64,000 nt of DNA from contig NZ_LQOM01000016.1 of assembly GCF_002101595.1 (NCBI RefSeq), positions 62,001-126,000 on the forward strand, in the 5' to 3' direction. Positions 30,269 to 38,357 of the stretch are shown piece by piece. Position 1 is the stretch's first letter, and the number at the start of each line of letters is the position of its first letter. The notes under the pieces were generated by a model. The model was not told the DNA's origin, ran no database searches, and saw only the letters and a list, made by a program, of their open reading frames with translations. The position numbers and the translations under genes were made by a program. Origin of the DNA: Mycobacterium celatum. GTDB taxonomy: Bacteria > Actinomycetota > Actinomycetes > Mycobacteriales > Mycobacteriaceae.

Positions 30269-30763
30269 ATGGGACCTTACCCCGAACCGCAGCGGCCGCC
30301 CGACCACACGACGGACACGAACGTCGCCACTTGCCCGAACTGCGGGCAGCGCAACCGCGTGCCCGCCTGCGGCCCCGGGATACCACGGTGCGCTCAATGC
30401 CATCAGTGGCTGCCCTGGATCGCCGCAGCGGGCGACCGCGACTTCGCCGATGTAGTCGCGAGTTCGACAGTGCCTGTCGTGGTGGACTTTTCGGCCAGCT
30501 GGTGCGCGCCCTGCCGCATGGTCAGCCCCGCGCTGGTACAGCTCGCCACCGAGCGCGCCAGCGCGTTGAAATTGGTCAAGGTCGACGTGGACGCGGCACC
30601 CGCGGTCGCACGACGATTCGCGGTGCAATCGGTACCCATCCTGCTGCTTGTCGACCGCGGGCAGATCCTGGCGCGGCACTCCGGCGCGGCTCCGGCGACG
30701 GTGCTGCGCAGCTGGGTCGACCACGCCCTTTCCGGCACCGCCGCCGGCACCAGACACGGATGA
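30269..30763 (+). CDS. Zinc-ribbon thioredoxin (thioredoxin-2 type)
   Basis: A 164-residue thioredoxin with an N-terminal zinc-ribbon region (CPNC near residue 22 and CAQC near 41), as in E. coli Trx2, followed by a thioredoxin domain with the intact redox motif SASWCAPCRMVSP near 80 and the cis-Pro in QSVPILLL. It reduces protein disulfides; the zinc ribbon usually tunes redox behaviour and stress response. The ATG at 30269 has AGGAGGAG just upstream, so the in-frame ATG at 30239 is not preferred. It lies upstream of an hsp20 remnant on the same strand, and thioredoxin/Hsp20 neighbours suggest an oxidative or heat-stress unit. Confidence 0.93.
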   Translation: MGPYPEPQRPPDHTTDTNVATCPNCGQRNRVPACGPGIPRCAQCHQWLPWIAAAGDRDFADVVASSTVPVVVDFSASWCAPCRMVSPALVQLATERASALKLVKVDVDAAPAVARRFAVQSVPILLLVDRGQILARHSGAAPATVLRSWVDHALSGTAAGTRHG

Positions 30764-30809
30764 GGACAAGCCCGTTGCCGAAGCCCCGCATACAGATAGG
30801 AAATGACCG

Positions 30810-31077
30810 ATGACGTTGCCCGTACGACGTTATTCCGGCCAGCCCTACACATGGCGCCCGTTGCGCGAGCTCGACGAGCTGCATGCACAAATCGCCTAGT
30901 GCAATCGGCGCTCGCTGGCTGACCGGACGAGTGCGCCTGGATGCCGGCGGCCGATGTCACCGAACCAACGACGCCTACCTCGTGGAGGTCGAGCTGCCCA
31001 AGGCACATAGCGCCAATGCACGCAGAATCACGGTGACCGAGTCGGGAAACCGCTCCGAATCAGGCTGCCGCGCTTGA
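30810..31077 (+). pseudogene. Remnant of an hsp20 gene
   Basis: A short frame (30810-30899) encodes a start like that of small heat-shock proteins (VRRYSGQPYTWRPLRELDEL). A second frame (30883-31077) carries TNDAYLVEVELPKAHSANAR and RITVTESGN, an alpha-crystallin beginning. Both halves are out of register and the C-terminal half of the domain is missing. It looks like a frameshifted, 3'-truncated hsp20 that once followed the thioredoxin gene. It is not the same copy as the intact gene on the other strand at 31087. Confidence 0.6.
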
Positions 31078-31086
31078 ACAGTACTG

Positions 31087-31554
31087 CTACCTCCGCGGCC
31101 ACAGGCGCCGCCACAGTGGCGCTCGCCCAACCGCCCTCGACCCTCCATCGGCTGCCCGGCGGCGGTTGATCTCGATGCGTCGCGGTTTGGCCCGCTCAGT
31201 CAGAGGGATGGCCACCCGCAACACGCCGCGGTGGTAGCGCGCCCGGATCTTGTCGGTGTCGAGGTTCTCCCCGAGAACCAGTTGGCGGGTGAACAAGCCG
31301 CGCACTCGCTCCGCGGAAAGGACCTCGCGGTTTTGGCCGATGTCGGGGCGCTCGGCGCGGACGGTGAGCACATTGCGCTCGATCTTGAGATCAAGTGAAT
31401 CGCGCGTCACGCCGGGCAGATCAAATTCGATGATGACCTCTCCGTTGCGTCGCCAGGCGTCCATCGGCACGGCCGCCGGCCGGGCGGCGGTCCCCAGTAC
31501 CGGCTGGGCGAACCGGTCGAGTTCGCGGGGCGCTTCTGTACGCATCAGCACCAT
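31087..31554 (-). CDS. Hsp20/alpha-crystallin small heat-shock protein
   Basis: A 155-residue small heat-shock chaperone. The alpha-crystallin domain spans [20 protein letters not shown] to [20 protein letters not shown], including [13 protein letters not shown] basic C-terminal tail ([16 protein letters not shown]) is unusual for the family and could bind nucleic acid or membrane. The start at 31554 has GAGGTG 4-10 bp upstream; the upstream in-frame ATG at 31614 is less likely. Its domain is similar to the protein at 25572, suggesting paralogues. Convergent with the hsp20 remnant. Confidence 0.9.
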   Translation of the reverse strand: MVLMRTEAPRELDRFAQPVLGTAARPAAVPMDAWRRNGEVIIEFDLPGVTRDSLDLKIERNVLTVRAERPDIGQNREVLSAERVRGLFTRQLVLGENLDTDKIRARYHRGVLRVAIPLTERAKPRRIEINRRRAADGGSRAVGRAPLWRRLWPRR

Positions 31555-31582
31555 TTCGCACCTCAGAGTCGAGTTAGGTAAT

Positions 31583-31594
31583 CTATGTCCATAG
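31583..31594. promoter_or_regulatory. Short palindrome in the AT-rich hsp20 promoter region
   Basis: CTATG-TC-CATAG is a perfect palindrome 30 bp upstream of the hsp20 ATG, within a locally AT-rich intergenic region (31570-31770). A related CTACACATAG lies near 31736. It does not match the HAIR element bound by HspR or a DosR box as I know them, so the regulator is unknown. Confidence 0.3.
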
Positions 31595-31779
31595 ACACAG
31601 CTTTGTGATACCACGACATGTATAGTCGCGCAAGCGCAGCAGCCTCATTCCGCGCACGACCGGGCGCCCGCGGGTATTCAGCCGGGCACTCAGCCGCTGC
31701 GATATCTCGTACCTTTCAGACGCAGCTAATATAAACCTCTACACATAGATTAGTGGGACAGTATGGCGGCAGGTCTGGG

Positions 31780-32085
31780 CTAGGCGGCGCAGTCGCGGCA
31801 GATCATTGCCCCGTCGTGGTCCTTGACGAGACGGCTGCGATGGTGGACCAAAAAGCACCTGGAACAGGTGAATTCGTCTGGCTGTTTCGGAATGACCCGC
31901 ACCGACAATTCCTCGCCCGAGAGGTCGGCGCCGGGTAGTTCAAAAGATTCGGCTGCTTCTGACTCGTCGACGTCGATCTCGGCGCCGGGCTGGGCCTGGC
32001 TGCGTCGGGCCGCCAAGTTATCCAGCGAGTCGGCGTCGACATCGTCGATCTCGATGCCTCGTGGCGCGTCGTAGTCGATAGCCAT
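31780..32085 (-). CDS. DUF4193 zinc-ribbon-like protein
   Basis: A 101-residue actinobacterial DUF4193 protein. It opens with an acidic MAIDYDAPRG..IDDVDADSL region and ends with a CxxC pair of motifs (FTCSRCFLVHHRSRL and ICRDCAA), which very likely bind one zinc ion; a basic segment lies between them. Close relatives are found across mycobacteria, usually as abundant small proteins possibly contacting RNA polymerase or nucleic acid. The start at 32085 gives the family-typical N-terminus. It diverges from thiI. Confidence 0.88.
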   Translation of the reverse strand: MAIDYDAPRGIEIDDVDADSLDNLAARRSQAQPGAEIDVDESEAAESFELPGADLSGEELSVRVIPKQPDEFTCSRCFLVHHRSRLVKDHDGAMICRDCAA

Positions 32086-32280
32086 GGTGTCGTCCCGTCG
32101 TGTTGGTGCAGCAAGTCGGAAGTGTGCAGCGCCCGGCTGCGGATGGCATGCACCCGCAGTGCCCAAAATGGTCTGCTCGGCTCGTCCTGTCAGCACCAGA
32201 TGGCACAGCCGTCCGCGAGCTGCCAACGAAGCAAGGTATGTGGTTTGTAACATCGGCCCGAATGTGGGCACTCTGGATGA

Positions 32281-33585
32281 ATGACGTCAGCCTCCTCTGA
32301 TTTGGCTGCGGTCGGCCACACTTCGAGGGCGAACGGCCTGCGCATCGAACCGTGCGTATTGCTGAAGTACGGCGAGCTGGCGCTCAAACGCCGTAACCGG
32401 GAGTGGTTCGAGCGGCACCTGGTCCGCAACCTCAGGCATGCGTTGGCCCGCGGTTCCGACGCGGCTCCGCAGGTGCGGCTGCGGCGGCGCAGCGGGGTTC
32501 TGGTGGTGTCCTCGCCGACGTTGTCCCAGGCGGACGTGGTCGCACGGGCGCGCGACGTCATCGGCGTCAGCGTCGTGCAACCGATGTGGCGGGTTGCCAA
32601 ATCGGCTGCGGTGGCTCAGGACGCCGCGGTGCGGCTGCTTCGCGAGCACGTCGCCGGGCCGGCAAAACCGAGTTTCGCAGTGCGCTGCCGGCGACGTGAC
32701 AGGCGTTTCGGGTTGACCTCGGAGCAGCTGGCGGCCCGCATCGGCGCTCGAGTATGCGCCGAGCTCGGCTGGCCGGTCGACTTGAACCATCCCGATGTGG
32801 AGCTGACTGTAGAGGTCGACCGGCGTGAAATCTTCCTCGGCGTGGAGCGGCACCGCGGTCAAGGCGGGCTACCGGTCGGAGCGAGCGGTCATGCCCTGGT
32901 GCTGCTCTCGGGTGGGATCGACTCGCCGGTCGCCGCCTACCGCGCGCTGCGCCGGGGACTGCGCTGCGACTTCCTCCATTGCACCGGCGTCCCCTACACC
33001 GATGCGACGTCGACGTACAAGGCCTATGCGTTGGCGCGTCAGCTGAGCCGGTTCCAGCGCGGTTCGCGTTTGTACGTGGCGGCTGTGGGACGCGCCCAAC
33101 GCACGTTGGCCACCAGCGGTGCCGGCGAGGCACAAATCGTGGCGCAGCGGCGACTGTATCTGCGCCTGGCCGACGCACTGGCCCGCCATATCCGTGCGCA
33201 GGCTCTTGTCACCGGTGACAGCTTGGGGCAGGTGGCCAGCCAAACCTTGTCGAATCTGGCAGCCACTGATCAGGCCGCGGGCTTGCCTGTGCTGCGACCC
33301 CTGCTCGCCTTCGACAAGCTCGAGATTCTCGAGGAGGCACGTCGGATCGGCACGGCCGAGATCGCCGCCCTGCCGCATCAGGACTGCTGCCAGCTTTTCC
33401 AGCCCCGCCGGGTGGCCACCTACAGCGACGCCGGGCGACTCGCTGAGATCGAGGCCCGCGCCGACCTTGACGAGCTGGTCGATAATGTGTTGAGCCACGT
33501 CCAAGAATTCGATCTCGATTCCTGCGGGGGAAGCGCTTCGACCATGGCGACGCACGACGCAACTACCGCGGTAAAGGACCAGTGA
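32281..33585 (+). CDS. thiI: ThiI-type tRNA 4-thiouridine synthase / thiamine sulfurtransferase
   Basis: A 434-residue protein. The ferredoxin-like/THUMP N-terminal part begins CVLLKYGELALKRRNREWF and includes the RRDRRFGLTSEQLAARIG region. It is followed by a PP-loop ATP-pyrophosphatase domain (LVLLSGGIDSPVAAY near residue 210, GDSLGQVASQT near 315). The conserved catalytic Cys is present in LPHQDCCQLFQPR near 370. The C-terminal rhodanese domain of E. coli ThiI is absent, so sulfur must come from a separate donor. It overlaps the next gene (GTGA). As I recall, many mycobacteria lack thiI, so its presence here is notable. Confidence 0.9.
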   Translation: MTSASSDLAAVGHTSRANGLRIEPCVLLKYGELALKRRNREWFERHLVRNLRHALARGSDAAPQVRLRRRSGVLVVSSPTLSQADVVARARDVIGVSVVQPMWRVAKSAAVAQDAAVRLLREHVAGPAKPSFAVRCRRRDRRFGLTSEQLAARIGARVCAELGWPVDLNHPDVELTVEVDRREIFLGVERHRGQGGLPVGASGHALVLLSGGIDSPVAAYRALRRGLRCDFLHCTGVPYTDATSTYKAYALARQLSRFQRGSRLYVAAVGRAQRTLATSGAGEAQIVAQRRLYLRLADALARHIRAQALVTGDSLGQVASQTLSNLAATDQAAGLPVLRPLLAFDKLEILEEARRIGTAEIAALPHQDCCQLFQPRRVATYSDAGRLAEIEARADLDELVDNVLSHVQEFDLDSCGGSASTMATHDATTAVKDQ

Positions 33586-34289
33586 TAGACATCGATAGCA
33601 AGCGGCGCGGCCGCGACCAGATTTGCGCCCTGGTCGCGGCGCACGGCGCGTTGACGCAGGCAGCCGTCGAGGCGTCACAGTTGATGAGGGCTAAGGGACG
33701 AAGCAAATTCGCCGCGCACCTCGACTCTCACCGTGCCGAGCTCAACGTCGCCATCGGCGAGTTCGGCCTGTGGGCTGAGAGTTTCGGCGAGTGGGCGCGG
33801 GTCGACGTCGGCCTCGCGATACATCCGCCATTGATAACCAGGCCCGCTGATCCGGTCGCCGGTGACCGGATCGGCGCGGATTTGCTTTCGTCGCGAGAGA
33901 ATCTGAAACGAAGGCGTGCCGAGTTACTGGCCGAGGTGGGCAAAGCGCGCTTCGTTCTCACCGACGCCGGTCTACCTGGCGAAGAAATCACCGCCTATCG
34001 CCGCATGGTGCGGTTATGGGCCGGGGAGGCAATCGATTTGGTCACTGGAGTTCATCGGCTGACGCTTGCCGACCAGTACATTCGCTGCCTCAGCCGGTTG
34101 CGCGCCGCGCAGCGGGCCCTGCCGGCGGCGCCCCAGACCGGTGCGGTATACGTGCGGCAGTGGATGGACGACCTCGAGGAGGTCGACCGGGAAGGCGAGC
34201 TGGCGCTGGCCGAAACGTGCGGTTATGGCGACTTCGTCGAGTGCTACCGCGTTAGTGCGTTGCGGCAGAAGCCTTTCAGCGACAATTAG
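33582..34289 (+). CDS. Unknown protein translationally coupled to thiI
   Basis: A 235-residue soluble protein I do not recognise. It is mostly helical in appearance, with several charged amphipathic stretches (SRENLKRRRAELLAEVGKAR, ADQYIRCLSRLRAAQRALP), one Trp-rich segment (FGLWAESFGEWARVDVG) and Cys residues in IRCLSR, AETCGYGDFVECYR. A GTG start overlaps the thiI stop by 4 bp, so the two are co-translated and plausibly act together, for example as a sulfur carrier, an adaptor or a tRNA-binding partner. No transmembrane segment or signal peptide is present. Confidence 0.7.
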   Translation: MIDIDSKRRGRDQICALVAAHGALTQAAVEASQLMRAKGRSKFAAHLDSHRAELNVAIGEFGLWAESFGEWARVDVGLAIHPPLITRPADPVAGDRIGADLLSSRENLKRRRAELLAEVGKARFVLTDAGLPGEEITAYRRMVRLWAGEAIDLVTGVHRLTLADQYIRCLSRLRAAQRALPAAPQTGAVYVRQWMDDLEEVDREGELALAETCGYGDFVECYRVSALRQKPFSDN

Positions 34290-34621
34290 CGGTCGTAACC
34301 GGGATGGGCAACAGCTAGCCGATACCGCACCAGCGTCCGTAGACACGGCATCACCTTCTCGGCGTCGTTGTCCAGCTCACCGGCCCGGATGGCCGCCGCC
34401 AGCTGGGCCTCGTCATCGACACCGAGGGCTTTCAGGGCCTCGGTGACGGAGTCGCCCGGGTCGGCGAGGAGTTCACGCTCGACGATGCGCAACGCGTTGG
34501 CGGCCACTCTGGCGTGGAAGTTGACCTGTCCGGTAGTCGCCTCCCGCACATGGGTTTCCAGGAACTCTGCGACGGCCGCGACCAGTTCGGCCGCGGTTGG
34601 GCGGCCGTGCGGGCCGGTCAC
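34286..34621 (-). CDS. DUF6285 small protein, probable partner of the APH-type kinase
   Basis: A 111-residue helical protein (GRPTAAELVAAVAEFLETHV, then NFHARVAANALRIVEREL) of the DUF6285 type, which usually follows APH-like kinases in acyl-CoA operons. It starts at a GTG overlapping the kinase stop. In the Pseudomonas levulinate operon a small protein of this size (LvaB) is needed by the kinase LvaA; equivalence is inferred from order and size. It ends convergently with the thiI partner gene, overlapping 4 bp. Last gene of the catabolic operon. Confidence 0.75.
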   Translation of the reverse strand: MTGPHGRPTAAELVAAVAEFLETHVREATTGQVNFHARVAANALRIVERELLADPGDSVTEALKALGVDDEAQLAAAIRAGELDNDAEKVMPCLRTLVRYRLAVAHPGYDR

Positions 34622-35595
34622 GACGCAGCCCCGTCGAGCAGCGTGAGCAGATCCCACTCGGTCTCGCAGACCCGCCGGCCGATCGCCGCCAGCTCCACCG
34701 ACCGGGTCTGTCCGCTCAGGTGCCGCTCCGCCTGATAGCGGCAGATGACCCCCCAGCGCAGGGTCGCCAGCACCAGCCACCAGTGAAACGCGTTGCGGTC
34801 GACCGAGGTGCCCGCCGCCCTCTCGTAGGCGCGAAGAAAGCTCTCGATGCTGCCCAGTCCGCCCGCGGCACGGCTGGCGGGGGCCCCGAACCGCCAAGCG
34901 CGGATGCAGAACCAGGCCAAGTCCTCGTACACCTCGCCGAAATGCACGAGCTCCCAGTCGAGTACGGCAGCCAGGTCGGATCCGTCGACAATGAGGTTGC
35001 CCATCCGGTAGTCGCCGTGCACCAGGCGGGTCGGCGACGGCTCCGGGCGGTGCGCGCCGAGCCAGCGAAACGCCCACTCGAAGGTGGCGGTCGTGTCGCC
35101 CATGGCGTCCAGCCGGTCGCGCCACTCGCCGAGCTGATCCTGGGTTTGCAGCGCTACGTCCTGCGGGTCGGCCCGGTGGATCGCCGCTAGCGCCTGCGCG
35201 CATTGGCCCAGCAGCCGTTCGCGACCCTCGTCGTCCAGTTGGCGCTCGATGCGCCGCACGATCGTCTCGCCCTTGACCTCGCCACAGATCAGAAACGGGT
35301 TACCCAGTGCCGCTGCAGAATTGGAGGCAACCATGATGTGTGGGACGGGTGCGCCGGCCGCCGCGGCGGCGGCCTGCACGCGGGCCTCGAGCTCCATCGG
35401 GGCATGCACGTCGTCGGGCGGTCCGATACGCAAAATCAGTGACCGGCGATCGTCGGGTGTGACGGCGTCGAACGACCAGGTGCTGCGGCTGGCGCCACCG
35501 GTCAGCGCCCGCAGGTTCTCGATCGTGACGTCGGCGTCGAGCTCCGCCGCCACCACCCGGGCCAGCGCCGCGGACAATTCCCGGCCGTCGGTCAC
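34618..35595 (-). CDS. APH-family acyl-CoA kinase-like phosphotransferase
   Basis: A 325-residue protein-kinase-fold phosphotransferase of the aminoglycoside-phosphotransferase superfamily. Motifs are LILRIGPP near residue 52, the catalytic loop LVHGDYRMGNLIVD near 190 and the metal-binding VLDWELVHFG near 210. It is followed by the DUF6285 gene and preceded by an acyl-CoA dehydrogenase gene. This kinase/dehydrogenase pairing mirrors mammalian ACAD10/ACAD11 and bacterial LvaA-LvaC, in which a 4-hydroxyacyl-CoA is phosphorylated and the phosphate then eliminated. Antibiotic resistance is therefore unlikely to be its role. Starts at a GTG coupled to the upstream gene. Confidence 0.85.
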   Translation of the reverse strand: MTDGRELSAALARVVAAELDADVTIENLRALTGGASRSTWSFDAVTPDDRRSLILRIGPPDDVHAPMELEARVQAAAAAAGAPVPHIMVASNSAAALGNPFLICGEVKGETIVRRIERQLDDEGRERLLGQCAQALAAIHRADPQDVALQTQDQLGEWRDRLDAMGDTTATFEWAFRWLGAHRPEPSPTRLVHGDYRMGNLIVDGSDLAAVLDWELVHFGEVYEDLAWFCIRAWRFGAPASRAAGGLGSIESFLRAYERAAGTSVDRNAFHWWLVLATLRWGVICRYQAERHLSGQTRSVELAAIGRRVCETEWDLLTLLDGAAS

Positions 35596-36839
35596 TTCTT
35601 GCCGAACTTGAACAGCCGCTGGGCCACCCGGCGGATCTGGATCTCCTCGGCGCCCTCAGTGATCCGGTAGCGGCGGTGGTGGCGGTAGATGTGCTCGAAC
35701 GGCTCGTGACGGCTGTAGCCGAGCCCGCCGAAGATCTGCATGGCGCGGTCGGCGGCGTCGCACACCAGCCTGTTGGCGCGATAGTTGGCCATCGACACCT
35801 TGTCGGAGACCTCCAGGTGGTGGTTGCGGTCGAGGTGCCACGCCGCGTAATACACCAGCAGCCGCACCATTTGGGCCTCGGTCTGCAACTCGGCCAGCGG
35901 CCACTGCACCGCCTGGTTGACCGAGAGCGGCTTGCCGAATACCGTGCGCTTGCCCGCGTAGTCGGCGGCGCGGTCGATGCAGTATTGGGCGGCGCCCAGG
36001 CTGCTGGCGGCCTGCCGAATCCGGTTCTCGTGCAGGAAGGTCTGCGCAACCTCCAGACCGCGGTCCACCTCGCCGAGCACGGCGTCGTCGGGCACCCGCA
36101 CGTCGGTGAGCTCGACTTCGCCGTGATCGGTGGGCATGTTGAACGTCCACCAGTAGAACGGCACTGTGAAGCCGTCGGCGTCGGTGGGCACCAGGAATGC
36201 GGTAATGCCGGTGGCCTGGCCCGGCTCACCGGACGTGCGCGCGAAAATCAGGTCGTGGGTGGCCCGGTGCACGCCGGTGTTGAACCGCTTGGAACCGTTG
36301 ATCACCCAGACCCCTTCTTTTGAGCCGTCGCGTTGGGCACGGGTCTCCAGCCAGGTCGCGTCGGAGCCGTGCGCCGGTTCGGTGAGCCCGAACGCCATCG
36401 AGCGTTCCCCGGTGATCAGTGCCTCCGACCAGTCCCGGCGCTGCGCGTCGGTGCCGAATCGCTCCATCATGATCACTTGCGGAAAGTTGCCGACGATCGA
36501 CGACTCGTCTTGCAGGTCGTTGTGCAGGCCGAGCCCTTTGGCCGCGAGGTGTTCCCGGATGACGGCCATGTCCAGGTTGGTCCCGTCGCGCCCGCCCAGC
36601 GACGAGGGCAGCCCGTAGCGCAGCCAGCCGGCTTTGTCGGCGCGGCGGCGCATCTCGGCCAGCAGATCCTCCCACTCCCGCCGCGGGATCCCGCCGTTGT
36701 CCCAGTCGGTGCGGGCATGCTCCCGCCGGTGGTCGAAGTACTGCGTGTTCTCGGCCTGCAACGGCGCGATCTCGGCCTCGATGAAGGCGTCCATCTCGGC
36801 AAGCAGCCGCGGAAGATGTTCGGGCAGAGTGAAATCCAC
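35592..36839 (-). CDS. Acyl-CoA dehydrogenase
   Basis: A 415-residue FAD-dependent acyl-CoA dehydrogenase. Typical elements are AFGLTEPAHGSDATWLET near residue 145 (FAD/substrate loop), FNTGVHRATHDLIFARTSG near 188 and the C-terminal MQIFGGLGYSRHEPFEHIYR with RITEGAEEIQIRRVAQRL. The last segment ends with the GxxEI-type helix; it lacks an obvious catalytic Glu at the classical C-terminal position, as in some ACAD11-like enzymes. A GTG start is preceded by AAGGAG. The APH kinase follows with a GTGA overlap. Probably performs the elimination or oxidation step on the kinase product. Confidence 0.88.
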   Translation of the reverse strand: MDFTLPEHLPRLLAEMDAFIEAEIAPLQAENTQYFDHRREHARTDWDNGGIPRREWEDLLAEMRRRADKAGWLRYGLPSSLGGRDGTNLDMAVIREHLAAKGLGLHNDLQDESSIVGNFPQVIMMERFGTDAQRRDWSEALITGERSMAFGLTEPAHGSDATWLETRAQRDGSKEGVWVINGSKRFNTGVHRATHDLIFARTSGEPGQATGITAFLVPTDADGFTVPFYWWTFNMPTDHGEVELTDVRVPDDAVLGEVDRGLEVAQTFLHENRIRQAASSLGAAQYCIDRAADYAGKRTVFGKPLSVNQAVQWPLAELQTEAQMVRLLVYYAAWHLDRNHHLEVSDKVSMANYRANRLVCDAADRAMQIFGGLGYSRHEPFEHIYRHHRRYRITEGAEEIQIRRVAQRLFKFGKK

Positions 36840-36852
36840 TTCCGTACTCCTT

Positions 36853-37464
36853 CTAGAACCCGTAGAGGGTTTTCTTCCAGATCCTCGACAACGTAGTGAT
36901 CGCGTCGTCGTCGCTGATTTGCAGCCCCAGCTCGGACGGGCCCACGAAAACCGTGGTGAAATTTTCGAAGAGCAGCGCGATGGCCGCCGCGGTGTGCTCG
37001 GGATCGAGGTCGGCGGCATATCCCTGCTGCTGGGCACGCCGCACCGACGCGGCAACGATGTCCATCCCGAAGCGGCGAAATTCATTCTGCACCGCGGCGA
37101 AGCGCCGCTGAGTGGACGCCAACTGCGCCACCGCTATCATAATCCCGATGTTCTGCTTGAACATGTTCCAGTAGCCGGTCACCACCGAGGTGAAAAACGC
37201 AGTGTCGTCCGGTGATTCGGGCAGCGAAAGGCTGAGCCCAGACGGTGCGACCACGTCGTGCAGAAACGATTCCGCCAACGCGGCCAGCAGGTCCTCCTTG
37301 TCGGCGAAATACCGGTAGAACACCGCCGACGACTTGCCGGCCGCGGAGGTGATGTCGGCCAGGGTGGTGCCGTGAAAGCCTCGCTCGGCGAACAGTTTGC
37401 GCGCCGCCTGCTCGATGGCCTGGCGGGTCTGGCGGCCTTTGGCGCTCAGCGCTTGCACGGGCAT
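36853..37464 (-). CDS. TetR-family regulator of the catabolic operon
   Basis: A 203-residue TetR regulator embedded inside the operon it probably controls. The DNA-binding domain is clear (RQTRQAIEQAARKLFAERGF, then GTTLADITSAAGKSSAVFYR and YFADKEDLL). The C-terminal domain is helical with no ligand clue. It shares one base with the HMG-CoA-lyase-like stop, so it is co-transcribed. The palindrome at 41867-41882 ahead of the first gene is a reasonable binding site. A regulator in mid-operon gives autoregulation, and the ligand is probably an acyl-CoA of the pathway. Confidence 0.87.
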   Translation of the reverse strand: MPVQALSAKGRQTRQAIEQAARKLFAERGFHGTTLADITSAAGKSSAVFYRYFADKEDLLAALAESFLHDVVAPSGLSLSLPESPDDTAFFTSVVTGYWNMFKQNIGIMIAVAQLASTQRRFAAVQNEFRRFGMDIVAASVRRAQQQGYAADLDPEHTAAAIALLFENFTTVFVGPSELGLQISDDDAITTLSRIWKKTLYGF

Positions 37465-38357
37465 CAGTCACGTTTCCGATCGCCGGCCCGCAGCAGTGCA
37501 CCCGGAAGGTCGTGCCCGACCGCCGATCTCGCCACCTCGGCGGCGGCGATCGCCTTGTCCAGGTCGACGTCGACGTCGATGCCGCTGTCGGTCAGCAGGT
37601 AGACCAGGTCCTCGGTGGCGATGTTGCCGGTGGCACCCGGCGCGAACGGGCAGCCGCCCAGCCCGCCGACCGAGGAGTCCAGCCTGTCCACCCCGGCACG
37701 GACCGCGGCGTAGGCGCTGGCGAGCCCGGCGCCGCGGGTGTTGTGGAAGTGCCCGCCCAGGGGGAGGTCGCCGATGATTGGGCGCAGCGCCGCGATCAGC
37801 GAGCTGACCCGGCCGGGTGTGGTGGTGCCGATGGTGTCGGCGATCGACAGTCGGTCGACTCCGTATTCGCATGCCGCTGAGGCAATGTCGAGGACGCTCT
37901 GCGGCGGAGTGGGTCCCTCGAACGGGCAGTCCCACGCTGTGGCGACGATGACTTCGACTTTCACGCCGGCTGCGTGGGCGATGGTCACGATGTCGGCGGT
38001 CTGCGCGGTGGCCTCGGCGGCCGATCGCCCGACGTTGGCGTGGCTGAACGAATCGGACGTCGACACCACGTATTCGATCGCCGGCAGGCCGGCGGCGACG
38101 GCGCGTTTGGCGCCGTTGGGGCTGGCCACCAGGGCCGAGAAGTCGATGTCCGGAAAGCGGTGCAGTTCTGCTGCCAGTTCGGCGGCGTCGGCCATCGACG
38201 GCACCTTCGACGGCGACACGAACGCGCATGCCTCGACCTCGCGCACCCCGGTGGCGGCTATCGCCTCCAGCAGTTCCAGCTTGGCGGACAACGGGATTGG
38301 CTGCTCGATCTGCAGCCCGTCGCGCAGCGCAACCTCTCGAATCGTCACCTGGCTCAT
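37464..38357 (-). CDS. HMG-CoA lyase-family aldolase-type enzyme
   Basis: A 297-residue TIM-barrel lyase of the hydroxymethylglutaryl-CoA lyase family (DRE-TIM group). The N-terminal VTIREVALRDGLQ and VEACAFVSPSKVPSMADAAE regions, the Asp/metal motif in LRDG, GGHFHNTRGAGLASAYAA near residue 200 (metal His pair) and GGLGGCPFAPGATGNIATED near 235 (the family's Cys loop) are all intact. It cleaves a 3-hydroxy-3-methyl-type acyl-CoA to acetyl-CoA or similar plus a ketone. Start overlaps the CoA-transferase stop (ATGA). The true substrate is unknown. Confidence 0.87.
   Translation of the reverse strand: MSQVTIREVALRDGLQIEQPIPLSAKLELLEAIAATGVREVEACAFVSPSKVPSMADAAELAAELHRFPDIDFSALVASPNGAKRAVAAGLPAIEYVVSTSDSFSHANVGRSAAEATAQTADIVTIAHAAGVKVEVIVATAWDCPFEGPTPPQSVLDIASAACEYGVDRLSIADTIGTTTPGRVSSLIAALRPIIGDLPLGGHFHNTRGAGLASAYAAVRAGVDRLDSSVGGLGGCPFAPGATGNIATEDLVYLLTDSGIDVDVDLDKAIAAAEVARSAVGHDLPGALLRAGDRKRD

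Noticed and set aside
29982..30455. Possible 157-residue plus-strand protein upstream of thioredoxin
   Set aside because: It overlaps the thioredoxin gene in another frame, has no domain, and its second half is Arg-rich shadow sequence.
34618..35595. Aminoglycoside resistance kinase
   Set aside because: The fold is that of aminoglycoside phosphotransferases, but the gene is coupled to an acyl-CoA dehydrogenase and DUF6285, which points to acyl-CoA metabolism.
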